Source of the DNA: Candidatus Dactylopiibacterium sp.
GTDB lineage: Bacteria > Pseudomonadota > Gammaproteobacteria > Burkholderiales > Rhodocyclaceae
Assembly: GCA_031119555.1 (NCBI GenBank)
Contig: JAVHXQ010000036.1
Span: forward strand, 1-37,880
DNA length: 37,880 nt
Direction: 5' to 3'
Numbering within the stretch: position 1 is the stretch's first letter; each line of letters starts with the position of its first letter. Shown one piece after another: positions 17,260 through 24,499 of the stretch. The translations under genes were made by a program, and so were the position numbers. The notes beneath the pieces were generated by a model. It was given only the letters and a program-made list of their open reading frames with translations, was not told the DNA's origin and made no database searches.

Positions 17260-18308
17260 CGCGCCCCCCTCCGGATGCGCAGCCAGCTCACGCGGAACCA
17301 GACGAGGTAGGCCAGCGAACACAGCAGCAGCACGCCCAGCAGCCGGCCTTCGTGGATGCCCGCGCGCCAGGCCGCCCACGTCGTGCCGGCGATCAGTGCC
17401 GCCACGGCCCACAGCAGACGCACCGCGCGCGGCGTGGACAGCCCCATCGCCAGCAGCAGGTGATGCGAGTGGCCACGGTCGGCGCGCATCGGGTTACGCC
17501 CTTCGGCGAGGCGCCAGAAGGCCACCACCACGAGATCGATGAGCGGCACGGCGACGGGGGCGACGGCCACCGTGAGCGGCACGCGCGCGCGCCCTTCGCC
17601 CAACCAGGTCAGCGACAGCGAAAGGATCAGCCAGCACAGCAGCATGCCCAGCGCGAGCGCGCCGGCATCGCCCAGGAACACCTTGGCGCGCGCGCGCCAG
17701 GGCCAGCGCGCGTTCCAGAACAGGAAGCCGAGCACCGCCCCCGCGAGGATCGCGCCGACGGCCGCCAGATCGTGCCGGCCCACGGCCCAGGCCGCGCCCG
17801 CGAGCGCCGCGCCCGCGATCGCGAGGCAGCCGCCGGCCAGCCCGTCCAGGCCATCGATGAGATTGATCGCATTGGTGATGGTCACCACCATGAGCACCGT
17901 GAGCGGCCACGCCAGCGCGCCGAAACTCACATGCCCGCCCGTGAAAGGCAGCGGCAGCGAATGCAGGACCGCCCCGCTCGACTCCACGAGCCAGGCCGCG
18001 CCCAGCACCTGCATCACGAGCTTGAAGCGCGCCGGCAGGTCGCGCGCGTCATCCACCAGGCCCACCACGAAAAGCAGCAGCACGGGCCCCGCCCCGCGCG
18101 CGAGGGCCGCTCCCAGACCACCCGCCAGCACGGCCAGCGCGAAGGCCGCCAGCACCGCGATGCCACCCACCACGGGAACCGGCTGGCCATGCTGCTTGCG
18201 CGCATCCGGCACATCCACGAGCCGCAGGCGCGCCGCATGACGCGCCAGCAGCGGACAGGCCGCCAGCGCCAGCACGAAGGCCAGCAGCGCGGGCCAGACC
18301 GGCGTCAT
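17256..18308 (-). CDS. WecA/MraY-type undecaprenyl-phosphate sugar-1-phosphate transferase
   Basis: 350 residues, polytopic membrane protein with about ten hydrophobic segments. It should move GlcNAc-1-P (or a similar HexNAc-1-P) from UDP-sugar to undecaprenyl phosphate, priming glycan synthesis. Motifs in order: DVPDARKQHGQPVPVVGGI (residues 32-50), the Mg-binding DD at 86-87 in VVGLVDDARD, NAINLIDGLDGLAGG (146-160) with its catalytic aspartates, AKVFLGDAGAL (209-218), and the WecA-type histidine motif RGHSHHLLL at 278-286, which separates this group from MraY. It is the only initiating transferase in the locus. Both ends overlap neighbours by ATGA. WecA, WbpL and TagO-like enzymes are the close alternatives; the sugar is not determined. 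Confidence 0.93.
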   Translation of the reverse strand: MTPVWPALLAFVLALAACPLLARHAARLRLVDVPDARKQHGQPVPVVGGIAVLAAFALAVLAGGLGAALARGAGPVLLLFVVGLVDDARDLPARFKLVMQVLGAAWLVESSGAVLHSLPLPFTGGHVSFGALAWPLTVLMVVTITNAINLIDGLDGLAGGCLAIAGAALAGAAWAVGRHDLAAVGAILAGAVLGFLFWNARWPWRARAKVFLGDAGALALGMLLCWLILSLSLTWLGEGRARVPLTVAVAPVAVPLIDLVVVAFWRLAEGRNPMRADRGHSHHLLLAMGLSTPRAVRLLWAVAALIAGTTWAAWRAGIHEGRLLGVLLLCSLAYLVWFRVSWLRIRRGAR

Positions 18309-19426
18309 GGCGCAGCCCTCCCCGCGCGGGCATACACGGCGAGCGTCCCCGCAATGACGACGGCATCCGAGAAGCGGCTTTCGACGTGCGCCCGCGCCGC
18401 CGCGCCCATGCGCGCGCGCAAGCCCTCGTCCGTCAGCAGGCGGACCAGCGCGGCGGCCAGCGCGGCGGGATCGGACGGCGGCACGAGCAGGCCGGTCTCG
18501 CCCGCGATCACCACCTCGCGGCACCCCGGCACATCGGTCGCCACCATCGGCGCGCCGCAGGCCGCGCCTTCCAGCAGCGCGCGCGGAATGCCCTCGCCCT
18601 GACGGCTGGCGAGCACCACGACGCTCGCGGCCTGGTTGAGCTCGGCCACGTCGCTGCGCGGGCCCAGGAAGCTCACCGTGCCCTGCGCGCGCCAGGCCGC
18701 GAGTTCGTCTTCCGTGACGCTTTCGGGATTGCCGGGATCAGGCGCGCCGGCCAGCAGGAAGCGCACCGCCGGGAGCGCGGCGCGCACGCGCGCGGCGGCC
18801 GCGACGAAGTCCGCCACGCCCTTGGAGTGCAGCAGGCGCGCCATCATCAGCACCACGGGCGCCGGCGGCGCGGCGGCGGGCCGGAAGCGCCCGGTGTCGA
18901 TGCCATCGCCCGCGATCACCTGCACGCGGCTGTGGCGCAGCACGCCGTGGCGCATCAGCGTGTCGCGGTTATCGGCATTCTGGAAGACCACCTCGGTGCC
19001 GCGCAGCGCCACGCGGTACAGCGCCAGCACCACGGGCCGCACGAGGCGCGCCCGGACCGAACCGGCAAGCAGCGCGAAGCCCAGCCCGGTCACCGAATTG
19101 ACGATGGCGCGCACGCCCGCGAGGCGTGCGGCGAGCGAGCCATAGATCACGCACTTGATCGTGAAGTGATGCACGAGATCGGGCCGCCAGGCCCGGTAGC
19201 GCCCGACGAGGCGGCGGATCACGGCCAGCTCGGCCAGCGGATTCACCCCGCTGCGCGACACCGGCAGAGCCTCCCAGCGGAAACCCATCGCCACGAGGCG
19301 CGGCCCGTACTCGCCGGGCGGGCTCAGCAGGATCACCTCGTCGCCGCGCGCGCGCAGGGCCTGCGCCAGCGACAGCTTGAAATTGAACAGGAACCAGTCG
19401 GTGTTCGCGAACAGCACGACGCGCAT
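18305..19426 (-). CDS. GT4-type glycosyltransferase resembling PglA-like GalNAc/HexNAc transferases
   Basis: 373 residues, GT-B fold. The N-terminal lobe, with FANTDWFLFNFKLSLAQAL, SGVNPLAELAVIRRL and HHFTIKCVIYGSLAARL, followed by NSVTGLGF, is the pattern of the PglA/WbpX-like group that adds the second sugar to an undecaprenyl-linked HexNAc. The donor lobe has MMARLLHSKGVADFVAAA and the E-x7-E pair E278/E286 in GEGIPRALLEGAACGAPMVATDVPG. This subgroup similarity suggests, but does not prove, a HexNAc donor. The start at 19426 shares one base with the upstream stop (TGATG), and its own stop overlaps the WecA-like start (ATGA), so it is tightly coupled to the initiating transferase it may follow biochemically. 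Confidence 0.93.
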   Translation of the reverse strand: MRVVLFANTDWFLFNFKLSLAQALRARGDEVILLSPPGEYGPRLVAMGFRWEALPVSRSGVNPLAELAVIRRLVGRYRAWRPDLVHHFTIKCVIYGSLAARLAGVRAIVNSVTGLGFALLAGSVRARLVRPVVLALYRVALRGTEVVFQNADNRDTLMRHGVLRHSRVQVIAGDGIDTGRFRPAAAPPAPVVLMMARLLHSKGVADFVAAAARVRAALPAVRFLLAGAPDPGNPESVTEDELAAWRAQGTVSFLGPRSDVAELNQAASVVVLASRQGEGIPRALLEGAACGAPMVATDVPGCREVVIAGETGLLVPPSDPAALAAALVRLLTDEGLRARMGAAARAHVESRFSDAVVIAGTLAVYARAGRAAP

Positions 19427-20460
19427 CAACGCCCCCTCCCCGCGCCGGCACCGCCCGTCGCGGCGGCCGCGCGGACGGCCCCGGCCAGAGTCCGCACCAG
19501 CACGTCGATCGCGTAGCGCCGCAGCACCGTGTCGCGTCCCGCCGCGCCCATCCGTTCGATCCGGCCCGGGTCGCGCAGCAGCGCCACCAGCACATCGGCC
19601 CACTCGTGGTCGCGCGCGCCGGCCGCGCCCTCGCCCTGCGCCAGCACCTCGGCGTTCATGCCCCACGGAGACACCACGGCCGGCACGGCGCATGACATGT
19701 AGGTGAGCATCTTGTAACTGCACTTGCCGCGCGTCCACGGCGAATCCGGCATCGGCATCAGCCCGCACCAGGCGTCCTGCATGGCGCTCACCTCCGACGC
19801 CGGCGACCAGCGCACATATTCGACGCGCGCAACGCCCGCCAGGCGCGGCGGCGCGTTGCAGATCACGCGCAGGGTCGCGGCAGGCACGGCTTCCATCACG
19901 CGCGCCAGCTGCGGCGCGAGCGCCTCGAGGTAAGGCAGACCGCTGGAGCTGCCGGACCAGCACAGCACGGGCGTGCTCGCGCGCATGGCCGGCGCGTAGC
20001 GCTGCGTGTCGACGGCGGTGGGCACGATCACCGTGCGCGCGAACCGCGCGAAGTGCTCCGCGATGAAGGCATTGCCGCAGATCACGGCCGTGGCGCGCCG
20101 CGCGATGCGGTCCACGCCGCCCAGGCGCTGGTGCAGCCATACCGCGTCATCCACGTCGAACAGCATCGGCCCGCGCCAGACCGATTCCGCCGTCGCCAGC
20201 GTGGACACCATCTCGCGCTGCACGAGCGCCACGTCGGCGCGCGCGGCGGCCACCGCGCGACGACGCTCCAGCACGGCCCGGGGCAGCCAGCCCAGGCGGG
20301 GCAGCAGGCCCGGTGGCGGATAGCTGCCATGCGCGGCCGGATACTCATCCAGCGCGATACCCTGCCCGGCCAGCGCGGCGGCGTATTGCCGCACGCGGAA
20401 TCGTGCCGAGGGAACGTCCATCCCCTGTGTGAAAGCCGCCAGACGCAGATCAGCGTGCAT
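19426..20460 (-). CDS. glycosyltransferase of the GT4-like group with lysine in place of the first E of E-x7-E
   Basis: 344 residues. The N-terminal lobe is short: FTQGMDVPSARFRVRQYAAAL, then VALVQREM, then LFDVDDAVWL. The second lobe has LCWSGSSSGLPYLEAL, WSPASEVSAMQDAWCGLMPMP and the stretch WTRGKCSYKMLTYMSCAVPAVVSP. In the latter, the donor-site segment reads G-K-C-S-x-K-x-L-x-Y-M instead of E-G-x-x-x-x-x-x-E, as in a known branch of GT4-like enzymes (KCSFKLLEYMA type). A glycosyltransferase fold is therefore likely, but classical donor contacts are changed. The ATG at 20460 is chosen for the first beta strand LRLAAFTQG; the gene then overlaps the upstream flippase by 11 bases. Donor and acceptor are unknown. 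Confidence 0.85.
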   Translation of the reverse strand: MHADLRLAAFTQGMDVPSARFRVRQYAAALAGQGIALDEYPAAHGSYPPPGLLPRLGWLPRAVLERRRAVAAARADVALVQREMVSTLATAESVWRGPMLFDVDDAVWLHQRLGGVDRIARRATAVICGNAFIAEHFARFARTVIVPTAVDTQRYAPAMRASTPVLCWSGSSSGLPYLEALAPQLARVMEAVPAATLRVICNAPPRLAGVARVEYVRWSPASEVSAMQDAWCGLMPMPDSPWTRGKCSYKMLTYMSCAVPAVVSPWGMNAEVLAQGEGAAGARDHEWADVLVALLRDPGRIERMGAAGRDTVLRRYAIDVLVRTLAGAVRAAAATGGAGAGRGR

Positions 20461-21871
20461 GAGATCCCCCGATGCGCTGGCGCAAGGCGTCCCGGCATCC
20501 CGCGACATTTCCCGCCAGCATGACGCCGCCATAGACCAGCGCGCCCGCCGTCACCTGGGCCACCAGGCCCGTCACACCCGCGAAGGGAAGCGCACTCGCG
20601 CAGAGCGCCATCAGCACGCAGCCCGCGCCGACCACCGTCACGCCGCGCAGATCCACCCGCCAGCGCAGGATGCCCCGCCCCGCCCACAGCGACAGCAGGC
20701 ATCCCAGTGCCTGCGTGGCCACCGCCGCGAGCGCCGCGCCCATCGCGCCGAAACGCGGAATCAGGATCAGGTTCAGCGCCATCGCGCAGCCCGCGCAGAT
20801 GAGCTGGTTGCGCAGCTGGGCCGCCATGCGCGCGCCCAGATGCAGCGCGATGTCGAACAGGTAGGTCCGCAGCCCCGCCAGCAGCGCGGAAAGCGCCAGC
20901 CACGGCATGACCGCCGTCGAGACCTCGGCGTAGGCCTGCCCCAGCAACACCGCGACGAGATTGTGGCGCACCACGGCATAGCCCAGCGCCGCCGGCAGCA
21001 GCAAGGCCAGCGTGAGCAGCAGATAGCGTTCCAGCAGGCGTTCGAGTTCGCCCGCGTTGCGCTGCTCGGCCGCGATCACCATGCGCGGATACCACGCCAG
21101 GAAGAACGCGCTGCTCATGAGCACCAGGCCCTGCAGCACCAGATCGGAGGCGGCGGCGAAGCCCCCCGTCTGCGCCGGCGTGCTCAGGGCCGCAAGCAGG
21201 ATGCGATCCGACCAGATCAGCATCGCGCCGAGAAACAGCGTTCCCGTCAGCGGCAGCACGTAGGCGCGCAGCGCGCGCAGCAACCCCGGCTGCCAGGCGC
21301 CCCGCCACGCCTCGCGCCAGGTGGGCCAGCCAGCGCCGCAGGCCGCGAGCAGGAACCCTCCAATCATGGCAGCCAGCATGCCGTCGGCGCGTGCATCCAC
21401 CCGCAGGATCAGCGCGCCCAGGCCCAGCACGAACACCGCCTTGCCCGCATACAGCAGCGCGTAACGCCGCGCCTGGAGCGTGCTGTTGGCATGCTGCGCG
21501 GCGATGTCGAACAGCCCCTGGGCCATCTGCAACGCCCAGACGCCGGTCGCCACGCCCGCCGGCAGACCGCCCGGGCGCCACCACTCCAGCAACAGTGCCA
21601 GCATCAGCAGGGGCAGCGAGGCCATCGCAACCAGACGGACCAGCGTCGGCAGCAGGTTCGCGAAACCTTCGCGCGGCAGGAAGCGCGCGAGCCCCTGGTT
21701 GACGGGTTGCATGAGCACCGCCGACAGCAGCGAGCTGCCGGCCGTGACCAGCGTCAGCCAGGCATAGCCCTGGGGGCCGATGCCGCGCGCGAACAGGCTG
21801 ATCGTGGCCACCGAAAGGATGCCCGAGAACACCCGCGCGCCGAGATACAGAAGACTCGCGCGCGCGCTCAT
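20450..21871 (-). CDS. Wzx-like polysaccharide/oligosaccharide flippase
   Basis: 473 residues with about 12-14 hydrophobic segments and short loops; MATE/MOP-exporter type. The N-terminus LLYLGARVFSGILSVATISLFARGIGPQGYAWLTL is the typical Wzx first helix with the G-P-x-x-Y/F turn. Later, LLAALSTPAQTGGFAAASDLVLQG and FGAMGAALAAVATQALG match the repeated helical hairpins of the family. It should move undecaprenyl-linked glycan to the periplasmic face of the inner membrane. It starts 16 bases after the methyltransferase stop, without an obvious Shine-Dalgarno, so translation may depend on coupling. The assignment rests on membrane topology and family-like segments; the transported glycan is unknown. 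Confidence 0.9.
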   Translation of the reverse strand: MSARASLLYLGARVFSGILSVATISLFARGIGPQGYAWLTLVTAGSSLLSAVLMQPVNQGLARFLPREGFANLLPTLVRLVAMASLPLLMLALLLEWWRPGGLPAGVATGVWALQMAQGLFDIAAQHANSTLQARRYALLYAGKAVFVLGLGALILRVDARADGMLAAMIGGFLLAACGAGWPTWREAWRGAWQPGLLRALRAYVLPLTGTLFLGAMLIWSDRILLAALSTPAQTGGFAAASDLVLQGLVLMSSAFFLAWYPRMVIAAEQRNAGELERLLERYLLLTLALLLPAALGYAVVRHNLVAVLLGQAYAEVSTAVMPWLALSALLAGLRTYLFDIALHLGARMAAQLRNQLICAGCAMALNLILIPRFGAMGAALAAVATQALGCLLSLWAGRGILRWRVDLRGVTVVGAGCVLMALCASALPFAGVTGLVAQVTAGALVYGGVMLAGNVAGCRDALRQRIGGSHAR

Positions 21872-21887
21872 GGCAGACGGCGGCCCG

Positions 21888-22496
21888 TCACGGCAGGCGG
21901 ATCAGCTCGAAGCGCAGCTGGTAGCACGGGAAGACGTAGCACAGGTTCTCTTCGTGGAATTCCTGCAGCCAGCGCGTGGCATTGAAGAGTGGCCCGATGG
22001 CGCGCTTGAACAGCCCCCGCACCGGGAACGGCGAATCGAACTGCAGGCGCGCGTCCGCGAGTTCGAAGGCGGGCGTCAGCCCGTACTGCGGCACCTTGCG
22101 CCGGAACAGGTTTTCGCGCGCGAGGTAGCTGAAGGTGTAGAGGCCGAAGAACTTCGCGTGGGTGGGATCGGAATAGAAATACGGATTGGCAAAATGCGGC
22201 ACCTCGACGTCCAGCCGGGCGCCGGCGGCCATCACGCGCGCGAGCTCCGCCAGCAGGCGCGGCAGGTCTTCCACGTGCTCGAAGAAATGGTAGGCATGCA
22301 CCGCCCGCACGCTTGCCGCGGGAATCGCCTCCAGCACGGCGAAAACGTCTCCCACGAGGTCCACCCCGGGGTAGTCGAGCGCGTCCACGCCGATGGCCCC
22401 GGCGTGACGCTTGCGGGGGCCGCAACCCAGTTCCAGCGCGTCGCGCTCGCCCCGTTCGAGGGAGGCCAGCGCGCCGGATTTGTCGATGAATGCCAT
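21888..22496 (-). CDS. class I SAM-dependent methyltransferase in the glycan locus
   Basis: 202 residues. The SAM motif LELGCGP is at 21-27, the acidic strand end IGVDALDYPGVDLVGD follows, then the Methyltransf_11-like block VRAVHAYHFFEHVEDLPRLLAELARVMAAGARLDVEVPHF. The C-terminal half is rich in aromatic residues (FANPYFYSDPTHAKFFGLYTFSYL). Its place between the ligase and flippase genes suggests that it methylates a sugar of the glycan or its end, but a sugar target is inference. It lies 76 bases downstream of the pglL-like stop. That gap contains a 9-bp inverted repeat and -35/-10-like hexamers, so this gene could start a second transcript. No Shine-Dalgarno is apparent before the ATG. Confidence 0.88.
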   Translation of the reverse strand: MAFIDKSGALASLERGERDALELGCGPRKRHAGAIGVDALDYPGVDLVGDVFAVLEAIPAASVRAVHAYHFFEHVEDLPRLLAELARVMAAGARLDVEVPHFANPYFYSDPTHAKFFGLYTFSYLARENLFRRKVPQYGLTPAFELADARLQFDSPFPVRGLFKRAIGPLFNATRWLQEFHEENLCYVFPCYQLRFELIRLP

Positions 22497-22529
22497 GAAT
22501 GAAGAGGTGTGAAGAGTCGGCGCGGGCGC

Positions 22530-22560
22530 AGTATACGGCGCCGCCCCTCGGCGCCGTCAA
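22530..22560 (-). promoter_or_regulatory. promoter-like element with inverted repeat in its spacer
   Basis: On the minus strand TTGACG (22560-22555) and TATACT (22535-22530) are separated by 19 bases. The spacer is almost filled by a perfect 9-bp inverted repeat, ACGGCGCCG-N5-CGGCGCCGT (22535-22557), which overlaps the edges of both hexamers. The start would fall about 27 bases before the methyltransferase ATG. The same repeat could instead fold as a terminator-like hairpin 16 bases after the pglL-like stop, though no T-run follows. The hexamers are good; the 19-base spacing is long. Confidence 0.45.
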
Positions 22561-22572
22561 TGCAGCCGGCGG

Positions 22573-24276
22573 CTAGGGCGCGGGCGCGCCGTTGGTCTCC
22601 AGGCAGTTGCGCCCGCCGATGCGCACCGGCGCCACCCGGAGATCGTCGAATCCCTTCGCCCACAGGCGTTCGTATTCGCGGTGATACGGGAAGCCGTCGC
22701 AGAACGCTTTCGTGAGGCGGTCGAGCGCATCGGCGTTCCCCGTCAGCGCGTAGGCCTCGCCGCAGCTCATCATGCTGAACCATCCCGGCTTGTACTGCCA
22801 ATGCGCGTCGCAATCGGCCGCGATCTGCTCCGCGCCCGCCTCGTCGGGGCGCCAGCTCTGCAGACGCAGGCTTTCGGCATGCAGGGCGAAGACCGACTGC
22901 GGCCCGAGCCGGGCCAGCGCTTCGCGCGCCTTCAGGCGCTCGGCCAGCGGGATGTTGGACCCGTAGGGCGCCAGGGTGACGTAGGCCGAGCGTACCGCCA
23001 GCCAGTCGTGCGCCATCCAGCCCAGCGCGCCCACGCCCGCGAGCCAGATCAGCAGCGCGAGGCGCCGCGACACCTGCAGCACCGGCAGGCGCGTGTCGGC
23101 GCCATCGGCCGCGCCCATGCACAAGGCCACCGGCACCAGGAAATAGACGTACCACAGCGGATACTCGACCATGCTGTGCGCGCCCACCACGCCCACGCAG
23201 GCCAGCGCCCAGATGCTCGTCGGGGCCGGCGCCGCCCGCAGATGGCGCAGCGCCCACCATGCGAAGGCCGCGACGACCAGCAAGGCCATGGGCAGGCCCA
23301 GCTCGGCCCCCAGGTTGAGGAACAGGTTGTGGGCATGCTCGGCGAATTTCGGATAGCCGGCGGGCGGTGTGGCGAACATCGCGTCGATGGAGGCCTTGTA
23401 GAACGTTCCCGGCCCCTCGCCCAGCCAGGGGTTGGCCCACATCGCGCGCCAGCCCGCGTACCAGTTGTAGAGCCGCTGCCCGTTGGAACTCGCATCGCCG
23501 GCGCGCTCGAACGAGGACATCGCGCCGAAATGCGCCAGCAGGCTGGTCTGCGCCGCCAGGAACTGCGCCGCGAGCGAGCAGGCCACGGTCATGAGCAGGG
23601 CGCGCCCCGTGCGCCGCGCCGCGTCGCTGCCGCGCCACTGCGCCCAGCATCCCAGCGCCGCGAACACCACGATGTACAGCCACACGCTGCGTGAGGCCGA
23701 GGCCGCCGCCGCGAGCGCCAGCCAGGCCGCGCAGGGCACGGCCGCGCCCGCGCGCAGGCGCCCTTCGCCGTAAAACCACGCGAGCGAGGCGAGCCCCAGG
23801 TAGATGAGATCGCCGTAATGATTGGCCTGCCCGACGTTGCCGAATGCCTGCTGATAGATCTTCTGCATCACCAGCCCGCCCAGCGACCAGCCCGCGAGCT
23901 GCGCCACGCCCGCGAGCGACTGCAGCAGCGCGCAGATCAGCATCGCCCAGGCCAGCGCCGGCACGAAGCCGGTTTCGCGGGTGCCCGCGCCGCGCAGGTA
24001 GGCCAGCCCGAAGAGCGCCGCGTAGAGCGCGTAGCCGACGCCGCCCGCGCGGCCGGGCCAGAACGCCAGGCACAAGGTCAGGAGGGCCGTCAGGGCGATG
24101 ACCGGCACATTCACGCGAGCGCCCCCGGGCGCCCCGCGCCAGCCCGAGACGATCAGCGCGGCCGCCAGCGCGAACTCGCCGAAAAACACCGTCTGGGGCG
24201 CGAGATGCTGGGGAATCAGTGTCGCCAGGACGAGGCCGGCGGCAAGGATCAGGGTTGCGGGGCTCAGGGAAGACAT
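22573..24276 (-). CDS. PglL/WaaL/Wzy-type O-oligosaccharyltransferase or glycan ligase
   Basis: 567 residues: about eleven to twelve hydrophobic segments over the first 430 residues, then a soluble helical C-terminal region of about 135. The segment QQAFGNVGQANHYGDLIYLG (residues 142-161) matches the F-G-N-x-x-Q-x-N-H motif of the PglL_A region. The periplasmic loop has AGDASSNGQRLYNWYAGWRAM, NPWLGEGPGTF, EHAHNLFLNLGAELG (313-327) and HSMVEYPLWYVYFL (367-380), the Wzy_C/Wzy_C_2 signature of proteobacterial O-linked protein glycosylation enzymes. These transfer a flipped undecaprenyl-linked glycan to pilin or other periplasmic proteins. WaaL or Wzy activity remains possible, because the families are hard to part by sequence. 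The ATG at 24276 precedes the first membrane helix. First gene of the glycan locus and divergent from the LacI-type regulator. Confidence 0.87.
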   Translation of the reverse strand: MSSLSPATLILAAGLVLATLIPQHLAPQTVFFGEFALAAALIVSGWRGAPGGARVNVPVIALTALLTLCLAFWPGRAGGVGYALYAALFGLAYLRGAGTRETGFVPALAWAMLICALLQSLAGVAQLAGWSLGGLVMQKIYQQAFGNVGQANHYGDLIYLGLASLAWFYGEGRLRAGAAVPCAAWLALAAAASASRSVWLYIVVFAALGCWAQWRGSDAARRTGRALLMTVACSLAAQFLAAQTSLLAHFGAMSSFERAGDASSNGQRLYNWYAGWRAMWANPWLGEGPGTFYKASIDAMFATPPAGYPKFAEHAHNLFLNLGAELGLPMALLVVAAFAWWALRHLRAAPAPTSIWALACVGVVGAHSMVEYPLWYVYFLVPVALCMGAADGADTRLPVLQVSRRLALLIWLAGVGALGWMAHDWLAVRSAYVTLAPYGSNIPLAERLKAREALARLGPQSVFALHAESLRLQSWRPDEAGAEQIAADCDAHWQYKPGWFSMMSCGEAYALTGNADALDRLTKAFCDGFPYHREYERLWAKGFDDLRVAPVRIGGRNCLETNGAPAP

Positions 24277-24499
24277 GGGGGCGTGGGCCGGGCCGGAGGC
24301 AAAGGCGGCAGGGTACCGGGGCGCGTGCGCGCATTTCAATAGCCTGTTGAGGGGATGCCGACAAAACCGGCACGCGCGGCGCCAGCGGGTGCCGTCAGGC
24401 GCCACGGGCGCGGGCCGTCGCGCCGGGCGGGTGCTAAGATCGGCGCTCCCCGGGCCGGCGCCGCGCGCGCGGGCCCGCTGGCCATTTTCCGGAGTCTTC
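24277..24499. promoter_or_regulatory. divergent glycan-locus/LacI-regulator intergenic region with repeats
   Basis: This 223-base gap separates two divergent starts. An inverted repeat CGGCAC-N15-GTGCCG spans 24368-24394, and GGCGCCA occurs twice, at 24378 and 24398, exactly 20 bases (about two helical turns) apart. These are possible operator sites for the adjacent regulator. For the regulator, TG-C-TAAGAT at 24432-24440 is an extended -10 box about 60 bases before its GTG. For the glycan side, the minus strand has TTGTCG-N17-TATTGA (about 24367-24339), a mediocre match. None is verified. Confidence 0.4.

Noticed and set aside
16141..24276. Glycan locus as a recently acquired island
   Set aside because: The GC content and codon style look the same as the flanks by eye, and there is no integrase, tRNA, direct repeat or insertion sequence at either edge; long residence is more likely.
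24098..24499. Upstream extension of the LacI-type regulator to an earlier start
   Set aside because: The added residues are Arg/Gly/Ala-rich and overlap the ligase gene and promoter region; the GTG at 24500 has a Shine-Dalgarno and directly precedes the helix-turn-helix.
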